This document shows, piece after piece, positions 5,759 through 12,381 of a stretch of 13,975 nt of DNA. The position numbers and the translations under genes are program-made. This DNA is from Acidobacteriota bacterium (GTDB lineage Bacteria > Acidobacteriota > Blastocatellia > Pyrinomonadales > Pyrinomonadaceae): contig JABFSB010000316.1 of assembly GCA_013140875.1 (NCBI GenBank), forward strand, positions 1 through 13,975, given 5' to 3'. The notes under the pieces are model-generated. The model ran no database searches. It had not been told where the DNA came from and saw nothing but the letters and a program-made list of their open reading frames with translations. The first letter of the stretch is position 1. Every line of letters begins with the position of its first letter.

Positions 5759-7009
5759 ATGGCCGACTTATCGATAGCGACGCAATTTGTTCACGCCGGC
5801 GAACGGCGAAACGCACCCGCGGGTGTTCCTGCTTCAACTCCGATCTACGCATCGTCTTCGTTCATTTACGAACAGGTCGAGGACATCGACCGCATCGTCG
5901 ACGGCGAAACCAGCGGCTTTGTTTACAGCCGCTACGGCAATCCAACCGTTGCCGCGTTTGAAGAGGCGATGGCGGCGATCGAGAACGGCAAGTTCGCGTT
6001 CGCATACGGTTCCGGCATGGCGGCGATCCACGCGGCACTGCTCGCCTGCGAATTGACGAGCGGCTCGGTCGTGCTCGCGTCTAAAGATCTTTACGGCTCG
6101 ACTTTCGAACTTCTGTACACCGTGTTTGGAGCGTTCGGCGTAAAAACCGTGGCCGAAGATTTCACCGACATCGCGGCACTGCGGGCGAAAGCGTTTGAAG
6201 TAAAGCCTGCGGCCCTTATTTGCGAGACGCTTTCGAATCCGCTTTTGAAAATTTGCGATATCGAGGAATGCTCGGCCGTCGCCCGCGAAGTCGGAGCCAA
6301 ATTGATTGTCGACAACACGTTCGCGACGCCGTACCTTTGCCGCCCACTCGACCTCGGAGCCGATTTCGTCGTGCATAGTGCGACGAAATATCTTGGCGGC
6401 CACGCCGACGCCACGGGTGGCGTTGTGATCGCGAAAGAAGAATTCGATAAACCGGCACTGCTCGGTGCGTTGACGTTGGCAGGCGGCGTGCTTAGCCCGT
6501 GGGAGGCCCATTCGATCCTTCGCGGAATAAAAACCCTTGGTCTGAGAATGGAAAAGCAGTGCTCAAACGCCGAACGCCTCGCGGCACAATTGCAAAAGCT
6601 GCCGCAGATCCAGGATGTGATCTATCCGAAGTTTTTCGAAGGCGAACAAGGCAAGGCACTTGACGCGGCGTTTCACGGTTCTGATTTTGGGGCGATCGTT
6701 ACGATCCGGTTGAGAGAAGACACACGCGAGACGTCTTACAGATTTTTGAATGCATTGAATTTATGTACTCGTGCCGCGAGCGTCGGCGACCTATTCACCG
6801 GGATCGTCCACCCGGCAACCGCGACGCATCGCGAACTATCGCCCGCAAAACGTGCCGCGATCGGGATAACGGAAGGGCTGATCAGAATATCTGTCGGCAT
6901 CGAGGATGTGAACGACATATTGGCTGATATCGAGCAGGCATTGAGGGTCGTGGAAGATTTTAGCCGCGGATTGACGCAGATTGAAGAAGTTAGAGCCGCT
7001 GCGGCCTAA
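5759..7009 (+). CDS. Cystathionine gamma-synthase / homocysteine-forming PLP enzyme
   Basis: 416 residues from ATG 5759, with GGAGG (5749-5753) at ideal spacing; a TTG five codons earlier is rejected. This is a Cys/Met-metabolism PLP enzyme. Seen: YSRYGNPT (56-63) for PLP phosphate contacts from the neighbouring subunit, GSGMAA (84-89), the stacking tyrosine in DLYGST (Y112), the PLP aspartate in VDNTFATPY (D185), the PLP lysine K210 in HSATKYLGGH, and the C-terminal LIRISVGIED. The family covers cystathionine gamma-synthase, gamma-lyase and O-acyl- or O-phosphohomoserine sulfhydrylases. Upstream SAM-type control points to methionine synthesis rather than breakdown. The next gene, mec, begins 49 bp later. 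Confidence 0.92.
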   Translation: MADLSIATQFVHAGERRNAPAGVPASTPIYASSSFIYEQVEDIDRIVDGETSGFVYSRYGNPTVAAFEEAMAAIENGKFAFAYGSGMAAIHAALLACELTSGSVVLASKDLYGSTFELLYTVFGAFGVKTVAEDFTDIAALRAKAFEVKPAALICETLSNPLLKICDIEECSAVAREVGAKLIVDNTFATPYLCRPLDLGADFVVHSATKYLGGHADATGGVVIAKEEFDKPALLGALTLAGGVLSPWEAHSILRGIKTLGLRMEKQCSNAERLAAQLQKLPQIQDVIYPKFFEGEQGKALDAAFHGSDFGAIVTIRLREDTRETSYRFLNALNLCTRAASVGDLFTGIVHPATATHRELSPAKRAAIGITEGLIRISVGIEDVNDILADIEQALRVVEDFSRGLTQIEEVRAAAA

Positions 7010-7058
7010 AATAAAATCTGATCAGCGTCGTCTGCGCAAATCCGCGGCACAAAAAATC

Positions 7059-7496
7059 ATGATTGTCTTAAACGCGCAAATACTACATGCCATCGCCGCT
7101 CACGCGGAGAGTGATTACCCGCACGAATGTGGCGGAATGCTGATCGGTAAATTCGAGGACGATAAGAAAACGGTCGTCGAAACATTCCCGCTCGAAAATG
7201 CTCGTGAAGAAGAAGCGAGACACAACCGCGTGCTCATTTTGCCAAAAGACGTGTTAATAGCCGAGCGTTATGCCCGTGAAAAGAAACTGGATGTCGTCGG
7301 CTATTACCACTCGCACCCCGAATCGCCGGCCGTGCCATCGCAATATGATCTCGAGCATGCGCTGCCAGTTTGGTCGTACGTGATCGCATCGGTAATTGAG
7401 GGAAAAGTTGTCGATATATTTTCGTGGGAAATGGAGAACGATCGATCGAAATTTAATGAAGAGCAGATTGAAAAAGTTTTATCACAATCGGAATAA
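7059..7496 (+). CDS. mec: Mec-type JAMM metallopeptidase (CysO-cysteine hydrolase)
   Basis: 145 residues from ATG 7059. The N-terminus MIVLNAQILHAIAAHAESDY lines up with M. tuberculosis Mec; an upstream in-frame ATG (6981) would overlap the previous gene. The zinc site is complete: E23 in HECGG, then H84-x-H86-x7-S94-x2-D97 (HSHPESPAVPSQYD). Mec releases cysteine from the CysO-Cys adduct by cutting after the carrier's terminal GG. Here it precedes a gene in which CysO is fused to its activating enzyme, so it may also have to cut after an internal GG to release the carrier. It is probably transcribed with the upstream PLP-enzyme gene. No strong ribosome site is visible. Confidence 0.88.
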   Translation: MIVLNAQILHAIAAHAESDYPHECGGMLIGKFEDDKKTVVETFPLENAREEEARHNRVLILPKDVLIAERYAREKKLDVVGYYHSHPESPAVPSQYDLEHALPVWSYVIASVIEGKVVDIFSWEMENDRSKFNEEQIEKVLSQSE

Positions 7497-7577
7497 CGAA
7501 TAACGAAAAGTGAATAACGAATAGCTTTTTCCTGTCTTCAGTTATTCGTTTTACGTTATTCGCTATTCGTTATTCCG
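7489..7577. repeat. Inverted repeat of ATAACGA/TTATTCG units between mec and cysO-moeZ
   Basis: Two 37-nt arms (7489-7525 and 7541-7577) made of heptamer-like ATAACGA and TTATTCG units are largely complementary. The first 14 bp from the outer ends are perfect, with a 15-nt loop. The mec stop codon (7494-7496) lies inside the left arm. The right arm ends 7 nt before the ribosome site of the next gene. Confidence 0.85.
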
Positions 7578-7599
7578 AAAGTACAAGGGAGCAATAATT

Positions 7600-9072
7600 A
7601 TGTCTGTAACGATAGTAATACCAACGCCGCTACGCCAATTTGCCGGCGGCAGTTCTGAGATCGAAGTAAATGCCGCCACGGCGGGCGACGCGTTGTTAGA
7701 GCTGACCACGACGCATTCGGAACTTCGCAAGCACCTATATAACGAACAGAATAATCTGCGCAATTTTATCAATGTGTACGTCGGCGATGAAGACATTCGC
7801 CATCTGGACGGCCCGCAAACGCCGGTTAAGGACGGTGAAACGATAATGATCGTTCCGTCGATTGCGGGCGGCAGTTTTGGAACGCGGACTTCAGCCCGCA
7901 CGGATTTGCGAACTGAAGTTCCCGTGCCGGCCGAACTTTCCAACGAAGAGATCGCACGTTATTCGCGCCACCTTATCCTGCCGGAGGTCGGACTCGAAGG
8001 GCAAAAAAAACTCAAACAAGCTCGTGTCCTTACCATAGGCACGGGCGGCTTGGGTTCGCCACTCGGACTCTATTTGGCGGCCGCCGGTGTCGGAACGCTG
8101 GGAATAGTAGATTTTGATGTGGTTGATGAATCGAATCTTCAGCGGCAGATCATTCACGGAACGAAAGACGTTGGCCGTCCGAAGATCGCCTCTGCGGCCG
8201 ACCGGCTCAAAGACATAAATCCGAACACGAACATCGAAGCATTCGAAACGCGGCTGACAAGCGAGAATGCGTTGGAGCTGTTCAAGGAATTCGATGTGAT
8301 CGTCGACGGCACGGACAATTTTCCGACGCGGTATCTTGTAAATGACGCCAGCGTCCTGACCGGCAAGCCCAACGTTTACGGCTCGATCTTTCGATTCGAA
8401 GGGCAAGCGAGTGTTTTCTGGGCAGAACGCGGAGCGTGTTACCGCTGTCTCTATCCCGAACCGCCGCCGCCAGGTCTTGTCCCGTCGTGTGCCGAAGGCG
8501 GAGTTCTCGGCGTTCTGCCGGGAATCGTCGGGACGATTCAGGCCAACGAGGTAATCAAGGTTATTCTCGGGGCCGAAGGGATTCTGCTCAACCGACTGCT
8601 CCTGTTCGACGCGTGGAAGATGACGTTCCGCCAGCTCAAGCTTCGCAAAGACCCGCACTGCCCGCTGTGCGGCGAGAATCCGACGATAAAAGAATTGATC
8701 GATTACGAAGAGTTCTGCGGCCTGAAGGCTCCGGTCGAAGAAAAACCGGCGATCGACGAAATCACAGCGACCGAATTGAAAAAGTTATTCGACAGCGGCA
8801 AAGATTTTCAATTGATCGACGTTCGCGAACCGCATGAATATGAGATCGCCCGTATTCCCGGTGCAAAGCTGATCCCGCTTGGCGAGGTTGTTAACCGAAT
8901 TTGCGAGATCGACAAAGGGAAAACGACAGTCATGCAATGCAAAGGCGGCGTGCGAAGTGCAAAAGCGATCGGTTATCTGAAAGACGCTGGTTTCGAAGGC
9001 AGATTGATCAATCTAAAAGGCGGTATCGGAGCATGGTCGGACGAAGTCGATGCATCGGTGCCGAAATACTAG
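7600..9072 (+). CDS. cysO-moeZ: CysO sulfur carrier - MoeZ (E1-like adenylyltransferase + rhodanese) fusion
   Basis: 490 residues, with AAGGGAG (7585-7591) before ATG 7600. Residues 1-91 are a ubiquitin-like sulfur carrier close to M. tuberculosis CysO: it starts MSVTIVIPTPLRQFAGG, has INVYVGDEDIR near 57-67, and ends VPSIAGG with GG at 90-91. Residues 92-112 are a linker. From about 113 the protein is MoeZ-like: ATP loop GTGGLGS (147-153), DESNLQRQ (176-183), zinc pairs C280/C283 and C354/C357, catalytic C297 in SCAEGGVLG, then a rhodanese domain with LIDVRE (405-410) and active C447 in CKGGVRS. MoeZ adenylates the CysO C-terminus and hands it rhodanese sulfur. With GG internal, release after residue 91 seems needed, perhaps by Mec. 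GTG 7924 could be a weak internal start. Confidence 0.95.
   Translation: MSVTIVIPTPLRQFAGGSSEIEVNAATAGDALLELTTTHSELRKHLYNEQNNLRNFINVYVGDEDIRHLDGPQTPVKDGETIMIVPSIAGGSFGTRTSARTDLRTEVPVPAELSNEEIARYSRHLILPEVGLEGQKKLKQARVLTIGTGGLGSPLGLYLAAAGVGTLGIVDFDVVDESNLQRQIIHGTKDVGRPKIASAADRLKDINPNTNIEAFETRLTSENALELFKEFDVIVDGTDNFPTRYLVNDASVLTGKPNVYGSIFRFEGQASVFWAERGACYRCLYPEPPPPGLVPSCAEGGVLGVLPGIVGTIQANEVIKVILGAEGILLNRLLLFDAWKMTFRQLKLRKDPHCPLCGENPTIKELIDYEEFCGLKAPVEEKPAIDEITATELKKLFDSGKDFQLIDVREPHEYEIARIPGAKLIPLGEVVNRICEIDKGKTTVMQCKGGVRSAKAIGYLKDAGFEGRLINLKGGIGAWSDEVDASVPKY
7879..7928. repeat. Inverted repeat inside the coding sequence, at the CysO-MoeZ linker
   Basis: The arms GGAACGCGGACTTCAGCCCG(C) at 7879-7899 and GCGAACTGAAGTTCCCGTGC(C) at 7908-7928 are complementary at 16 of 21 positions. 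They encode residues 94-110, exactly the linker after the CysO GG. The sequence has the look of a dispersed intergenic hairpin that has become coding. Confidence 0.6.
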
Positions 9073-9078
9073 ATACCT

Positions 9079-9459
9079 TCAGTTGAGCCGCGAGACGACT
9101 TTACCCAAAATATCTTTCGCGGCGATTGCTCCGAACGTCTGACTATCGGTGCTTTCGGGTTTGTTATCTCCAGTCAGAAAATAGTTCGCGTCCGAATCGA
9201 TAGAAGCGATACGCTTGATCATTCGGACGCCTTTTTTGTATGGGTGGTTTGCGAGCACGATATCGCCCGCAAGGAAAGTTTGACGCGGAGCGACCAGCAC
9301 AAGGTCACCGGTCTTCAACGCCGGCAGCATCGAATCACCGCTGACCTCAAAGCCTATTCGTCGCCCAAAAAGCCAGAGTAGTCGGTCCTTCCACGATGCG
9401 GCCGGTAATTTACTAGACATAACGGAAATGGACGGCGAAACGTGGAACCGCTTCGCCAT
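9079..9459 (-). CDS. sodX: Nickel superoxide dismutase maturation protease (S26-type)
   Basis: 126 residues. This is a small S26 (signal-peptidase-like) protease: catalytic serine S43 in SGDSMLPAL, LGDIVLA-like box AGDIVLANH, the general-base lysine K82 in MIKRI, and GDN-x3-STDS near residues 97-106. It lacks a convincing membrane anchor, as expected of the NiSOD-processing branch. It lies 22 bp downstream of sodN on the same strand, the arrangement known from Streptomyces sodN-sodX; its job would be to remove the SodN propeptide so that His becomes residue 1. ATG 9420 is an alternative start, 13 codons in; neither has a good ribosome site. It converges on cysO-moeZ with 6 bp between stop codons and no terminator. 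Confidence 0.87.
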   Translation of the reverse strand: MAKRFHVSPSISVMSSKLPAASWKDRLLWLFGRRIGFEVSGDSMLPALKTGDLVLVAPRQTFLAGDIVLANHPYKKGVRMIKRIASIDSDANYFLTGDNKPESTDSQTFGAIAAKDILGKVVSRLN

Positions 9460-9481
9460 CCATTTTAGGTCATTTCAGCGT

Positions 9482-9949
9482 TTATGACGCCGTATACCAG
9501 GCGACATCCTTGTCTTTGCTTCCCCAAAAGATGCCGTGGATCTCTTTGACCGCGTCCATCAATTCCTGCGCGTGTTCGAGACTGACCTCGACCTTGGTCG
9601 ATGAACAGAGCTTGGCGGCCTTCCAGAACGTGTCGTGTAAATTGGGATATTTTTCCAGATGAGCCGGCTTAAAATAGTCGGTCCAAAGAATTAGTAATTG
9701 CTCCTTCGCGTCCTGGGCCTGCTCTTCTTTGATCACGATGTAGCGGGTCAGCGTGTTGTAATATGCCGCGGATGCCTTTGCGTCGCCGCCGTCGGGTGCC
9801 TTCAGATCAAGGATCTTTTTCGTCATCGAAAGCACGGCCTCCGCCGCGATCCGTGCCGAGGCCGGATCGTAAACGCCGCACGGCCCGTCGCAATGAGCTT
9901 CGGCGATCTCGAAATTATTCGACAGTTTGTTTTTGATCGTTTCAAACAT
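9482..9949 (-). CDS. sodN: Nickel-dependent superoxide dismutase precursor
   Basis: 155 residues. The nickel hook HCDGPCGVYDP occupies residues 19-29. H19 would become the N-terminal residue after removal of an 18-residue propeptide ending in IAEA, and C20 and C24 supply the thiolates. The rest is helical, with conserved-looking TRYIVIKEEQA and LWTDYFKPAHLEKYP. The enzyme dismutates superoxide to oxygen and peroxide in the cytoplasm. A GGGGAG ribosome site precedes ATG 9949. The mature form would be 137 residues, somewhat longer than the Streptomyces enzyme. The downstream protease gene supports the call. No nickel transporter or Nur-type regulator is seen here. Confidence 0.95.
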   Translation of the reverse strand: MFETIKNKLSNNFEIAEAHCDGPCGVYDPASARIAAEAVLSMTKKILDLKAPDGGDAKASAAYYNTLTRYIVIKEEQAQDAKEQLLILWTDYFKPAHLEKYPNLHDTFWKAAKLCSSTKVEVSLEHAQELMDAVKEIHGIFWGSKDKDVAWYTAS

Positions 9950-10026
9950 GATATGTGTATTATTCTCCCCTTATGTCTAATGCGGTCTGGCCGCAAAAAA
10001 AAATGCAAACTAAAGAACGGAGGACT

Positions 10027-10359
10027 CTATTCCTCCGGCCTCGTGCCCGGATCGATCCCGGCGACGCTCGCCTGGTTGATAACCTTTATATGCAGATCGT
10101 CCTTGACCCTGATCTGGCACGAAAGACGCATGTGGTCAGTCATATCCGCTTTCGTCGCCATGATCGTCTTTTCGGCTTCCTCGATCGGACCGGGATCGCC
10201 ATGAATTATCTCTACCCGGCACGTCGTGCAGCGAGCATTTCCGCCGCAGCGGTGCAGGATGTCGATGCCGTTGTCCTCGATACAAAGTACGAGTTTGCGG
10301 CCCTCGTCACAATCAAAGGCCTGCGGGCCGGACGCGGTTTCAGCGGTAATTCTGGGCAT
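10027..10359 (-). CDS. [2Fe-2S] ferredoxin, adrenodoxin-type spacing
   Basis: 110 residues from ATG 10359, with GGGAG upstream; a longer open frame to 10572 runs antisense through the lipoprotein promoter and is rejected. Cluster ligands are C38-x5-C44-x2-C47-x33-C81 (HRCGGNARCTTC and later LSCQIRV). The x5-x2 spacing is that of adrenodoxin/ISC-type ferredoxins rather than the plant x4-x2 type. It should carry single electrons in the cytoplasm; the partner is unknown. It lies 77 bp upstream of sodN on the same strand, and a small GGAGGA/TCCTCC hairpin overlaps its stop. Whether the two are co-transcribed is unclear. Confidence 0.9.
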   Translation of the reverse strand: MPRITAETASGPQAFDCDEGRKLVLCIEDNGIDILHRCGGNARCTTCRVEIIHGDPGPIEEAEKTIMATKADMTDHMRLSCQIRVKDDLHIKVINQASVAGIDPGTRPEE

Positions 10360-10405
10360 TAAATAAATGTCTCCCGATATTGAAATTATGTCGAGCCAAT
10401 AAGTC

Positions 10406-10433
10406 TTGACTTTGGCATAAATTGGACGACAAT
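10406..10433 (+). promoter_or_regulatory. Possible promoter of the lipoprotein gene
   Basis: TTGACT (10406-10411) and GACAAT (10428-10433) are 16 bp apart. The match is moderate; it lies in the divergent spacer between the ferredoxin gene and the putative lipoprotein. Confidence 0.3.
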
Positions 10434-10468
10434 CGCAAGTTAGGAGATATTTTAACCAAGGATTGATT

Positions 10469-11077
10469 ATGCGAAGATATTTGGTTTCCAGTATTCTGGC
10501 TGTTTTTTGTTTGATTCTATCAAACACTGCCTGCCAAAGCGTCACAAGCCAAACACGGACTACACAAAACAAAAACTCCGCGGCAAATACTAATCAAAAC
10601 TCTACATTCCAAGACCGCGGGAACGCTTATCCGATAGATGCTGTGCCTGTCACAATTGGCGAAGAGTATTATGCCGTGGGATGGCTTAAAAGCGACTACA
10701 AAGAGGCAGATATTGTTGCATACATCGATTCTAAGGAGGTCGTTTCCACCGATCGCTCGGACGAGCAAACGGATTGTGTAAACTTTTCTCGCAATACCGG
10801 ATATGGCTACTGTTCATTTACGATGCGCGCGGAGATCAAGGAGCTTTATAAAGGAAAGTTGCGATCACGCGCGATAGAGTATTCCGAATACGGCGAGGGG
10901 AGAAATATCAAAAGCCGAGATCAATTCCTAGGTGAGCAGGTAGTTTTCCTTGAACGACATAAAAGCGCACAAGATGGATCGAGTATTTATCAAGTAATCG
11001 AAAATTCGACACGAGATATTAATTACAAAGTTCTGGAAAAAATGAGGAAAATCTCAAAGTTTAGAGTTAGAGAGTGA
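10469..11077 (+). CDS. Hypothetical secreted protein, probable lipoprotein
   Basis: 202 residues from ATG 10469, with AGGA 6 nt upstream; a TTG two codons earlier is rejected. The N-terminus MRRYLVSSILAVFCLILSNT is a signal peptide followed by AC at about residues 21-22, an imperfect lipobox that could lipidate C22. Then comes a Ser/Thr/Asn/Gln-rich spacer (to about residue 48), a region with YYAVGWLKSDYKEADIVAYI, two cysteines (TDCVNF and GYCSF) that could form a disulfide, and REIK-like strands to the end. I do not recognise a family. It is more AT-rich than its neighbours, stands alone on its strand, and its last 11 bp overlap the 3' end of truA (convergent). Confidence 0.78.
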   Translation: MRRYLVSSILAVFCLILSNTACQSVTSQTRTTQNKNSAANTNQNSTFQDRGNAYPIDAVPVTIGEEYYAVGWLKSDYKEADIVAYIDSKEVVSTDRSDEQTDCVNFSRNTGYGYCSFTMRAEIKELYKGKLRSRAIEYSEYGEGRNIKSRDQFLGEQVVFLERHKSAQDGSSIYQVIENSTRDINYKVLEKMRKISKFRVRE

Positions 11078-11849
11078 TAACTGGTCGTCTACCTTCTGGA
11101 GGTGCGTCACGCTTGTAAAGCACCTTTTCCAAAAACAGCCCCGATGGCGGAGCGGTAAATTTGGCGGTTTCGACTTGAAATTTTAAAAGCCTCTCGAATG
11201 CGTCGAACGTCAGATTTCCTCGGCCCAACTCGGCGAGCATTCCGACGATCCTTCTTACCATTTTCCACAAAAAGTGCGATGCACCGATGCGAAAGCAGAT
11301 CAGGTCGCCGTCGGTGAATACTTCGGCGTGGACGACATCGACTTTTGTCGACTGTTTTTTGCCTTCCTCCATCTCGCAAAACGAACAAAAATCGTGTTTG
11401 CCGACCAGCATTTTGGCTGCTTCGGCCATCGCTTTGGCGTCGAGTTCATCTTTTATCCACCAGACAAAATTCTTTGCCATCGCGGTGCGGCGCGTTGAGA
11501 TTTGGTAGAGGTAGTAGCGTGCGACGGCGTCGTGTCGGGCGTGGAAACTGTCAGGCGCGTTTGAAACTTTCAGTATGTTTATGTCGTGCGGCAGAATGTC
11601 GTTAAAGCCGAACTGAATCTGCTTTGGCGTGATGTTGGCCCGCAGCTCATCCACCTTCAAATGTGCAACCTGCCCGACGGCGTGCACGCCCGCGTCCGTG
11701 CGGCCTGAGCCGTAAATCTCGAACTTTCCGGCAAACAACTGACGCGCCGCGTCCTGCATCTCGCCCTGTACGGACTTCGCATTATGCTGCATCTGCCAGC
11801 CGCGATAGCGTGTGCCTTCGTATTCGAGTTCGAGTTTCCAGGTCGGCAT
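11067..11849 (-). CDS. truA: tRNA pseudouridine(38-40) synthase
   Basis: 260 residues from ATG 11849; seven further codons to 11870 read into a palindromic repeat and are rejected. TruA isomerises uridines 38-40 in tRNA anticodon arms. The catalytic aspartate is D52 in GSGRTDAGVHAVGQ. Also seen are the start LELEYEGTRYRGWQMQ, FHARHDAVARYYLYQ, and the C-terminal FLWKMVRRIVGMLAELGRG. Length is normal. The gene follows the thioesterase by about 50 bp, with a perfect palindrome in between, and its 3' end overlaps the lipoprotein gene on the other strand by 11 bp. Confidence 0.95.
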   Translation of the reverse strand: MPTWKLELEYEGTRYRGWQMQHNAKSVQGEMQDAARQLFAGKFEIYGSGRTDAGVHAVGQVAHLKVDELRANITPKQIQFGFNDILPHDINILKVSNAPDSFHARHDAVARYYLYQISTRRTAMAKNFVWWIKDELDAKAMAEAAKMLVGKHDFCSFCEMEEGKKQSTKVDVVHAEVFTDGDLICFRIGASHFLWKMVRRIVGMLAELGRGNLTFDAFERLLKFQVETAKFTAPPSGLFLEKVLYKRDAPPEGRRPVITL

Positions 11850-11857
11850 ATACTTTG

Positions 11858-11891
11858 GCCACGAATGCACGAATATTCGTGCATTCGTGGC
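11858..11891. repeat. Perfect 34-bp palindrome upstream of truA
   Basis: The sequence GCCACGAATGCACGAAT is followed directly by its exact reverse complement, with no loop. The arms contain two near-repeats of CACGAATG. It lies 8 nt before the truA start and 7 nt past the thioesterase stop codon. It could be a protein-binding site, a transcript-end hairpin, or a dispersed repeat. Confidence 0.9.
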
Positions 11892-11898
11892 AACGATC

Positions 11899-12282
11899 TT
11901 ACTTTCCTATCCGCACCTTTTCGCGTTTCTCGTCGATCGCAACAAATGTAAGATCGGCGGACGTTACGCGGACCTTCTGGCCTTTATTTCCGAAACGCTC
12001 GGCCTCGACCTCGACGTGAATCGTGATCGACGTATTACCGACCTTGACGGTCTCGGCGTAAAAACTTACCAGGTCGCCGATAAACACCGGCTCGTGAAAG
12101 ATGACCTCGTTCATCGCAACGGTGACAAACCGTTCGTGCTTGGTGTGACGCACCGCCTCGACGCCGCCTGCAATATCGATATAGCTCAATATAACGCCGC
12201 CAAAAACCGTGCCGTGAGCATTCGTGTCACGCGGCATCATCGTAAGGCGTATCGCCGCGTCGCGTTTTTCTTCGTTTTCCAT
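11899..12282 (-). CDS. Acyl-CoA thioesterase, hotdog fold (YciA/BACH-like)
   Basis: 127 residues. The motif RDTNAHGTVFGGVILSYIDIAGG (in part residues 18-40) is the hallmark of the YciA/BACH branch of hotdog thioesterases, with the D-x-N-x2-G-x2-FGG pattern and D36 as probable catalytic residue. FHEPVFIGDLVSFYAETVKVGNTS gives the second conserved block. The enzyme hydrolyses acyl-CoA to free acid and CoA in the cytoplasm; chain-length preference cannot be read here. It lies between the alpha/beta hydrolase and truA on the same strand, separated from each by an inverted repeat. Confidence 0.9.
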   Translation of the reverse strand: MENEEKRDAAIRLTMMPRDTNAHGTVFGGVILSYIDIAGGVEAVRHTKHERFVTVAMNEVIFHEPVFIGDLVSFYAETVKVGNTSITIHVEVEAERFGNKGQKVRVTSADLTFVAIDEKREKVRIGK

Positions 12283-12292
12283 AAGAGTTTGG

Positions 12293-12381
12293 AACAGGAT
12301 GGACAGAATCAGGAATCGAATCCGACGGATTGCACGGTGATTTGGTAATCAACCATCCTTGATATCCTGCCTATCCTGTTT
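12293..12381. repeat. Inverted repeat of AACAGGAT-type units between hydrolase and thioesterase genes
   Basis: The left arm AACAGGATGGACAGAATCAG (from 12293) is largely complementary to ATATCCTGCCTATCCTGTTT (about 12362-12381), with a long, partly paired centre. The hydrolase stop (12380-12382) overlaps the right arm. It is the only notable feature of this 97-bp spacer. Confidence 0.7.

Noticed and set aside
5834..6511. Long antisense open frames inside the metB-like gene (and similar ones in lpxI, lipA, cysM and cysO-moeZ)
   Set aside because: They are shadows of GC-biased codons in strongly supported genes, with no family resemblance and no ribosome sites.
10360..10572. N-terminal extension of the ferredoxin to 10572
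   Set aside because: It would run antisense through the promoter and start of the lipoprotein gene, and adrenodoxin-type ferredoxins begin close to MPRIT. A GGGAG site precedes ATG 10359.
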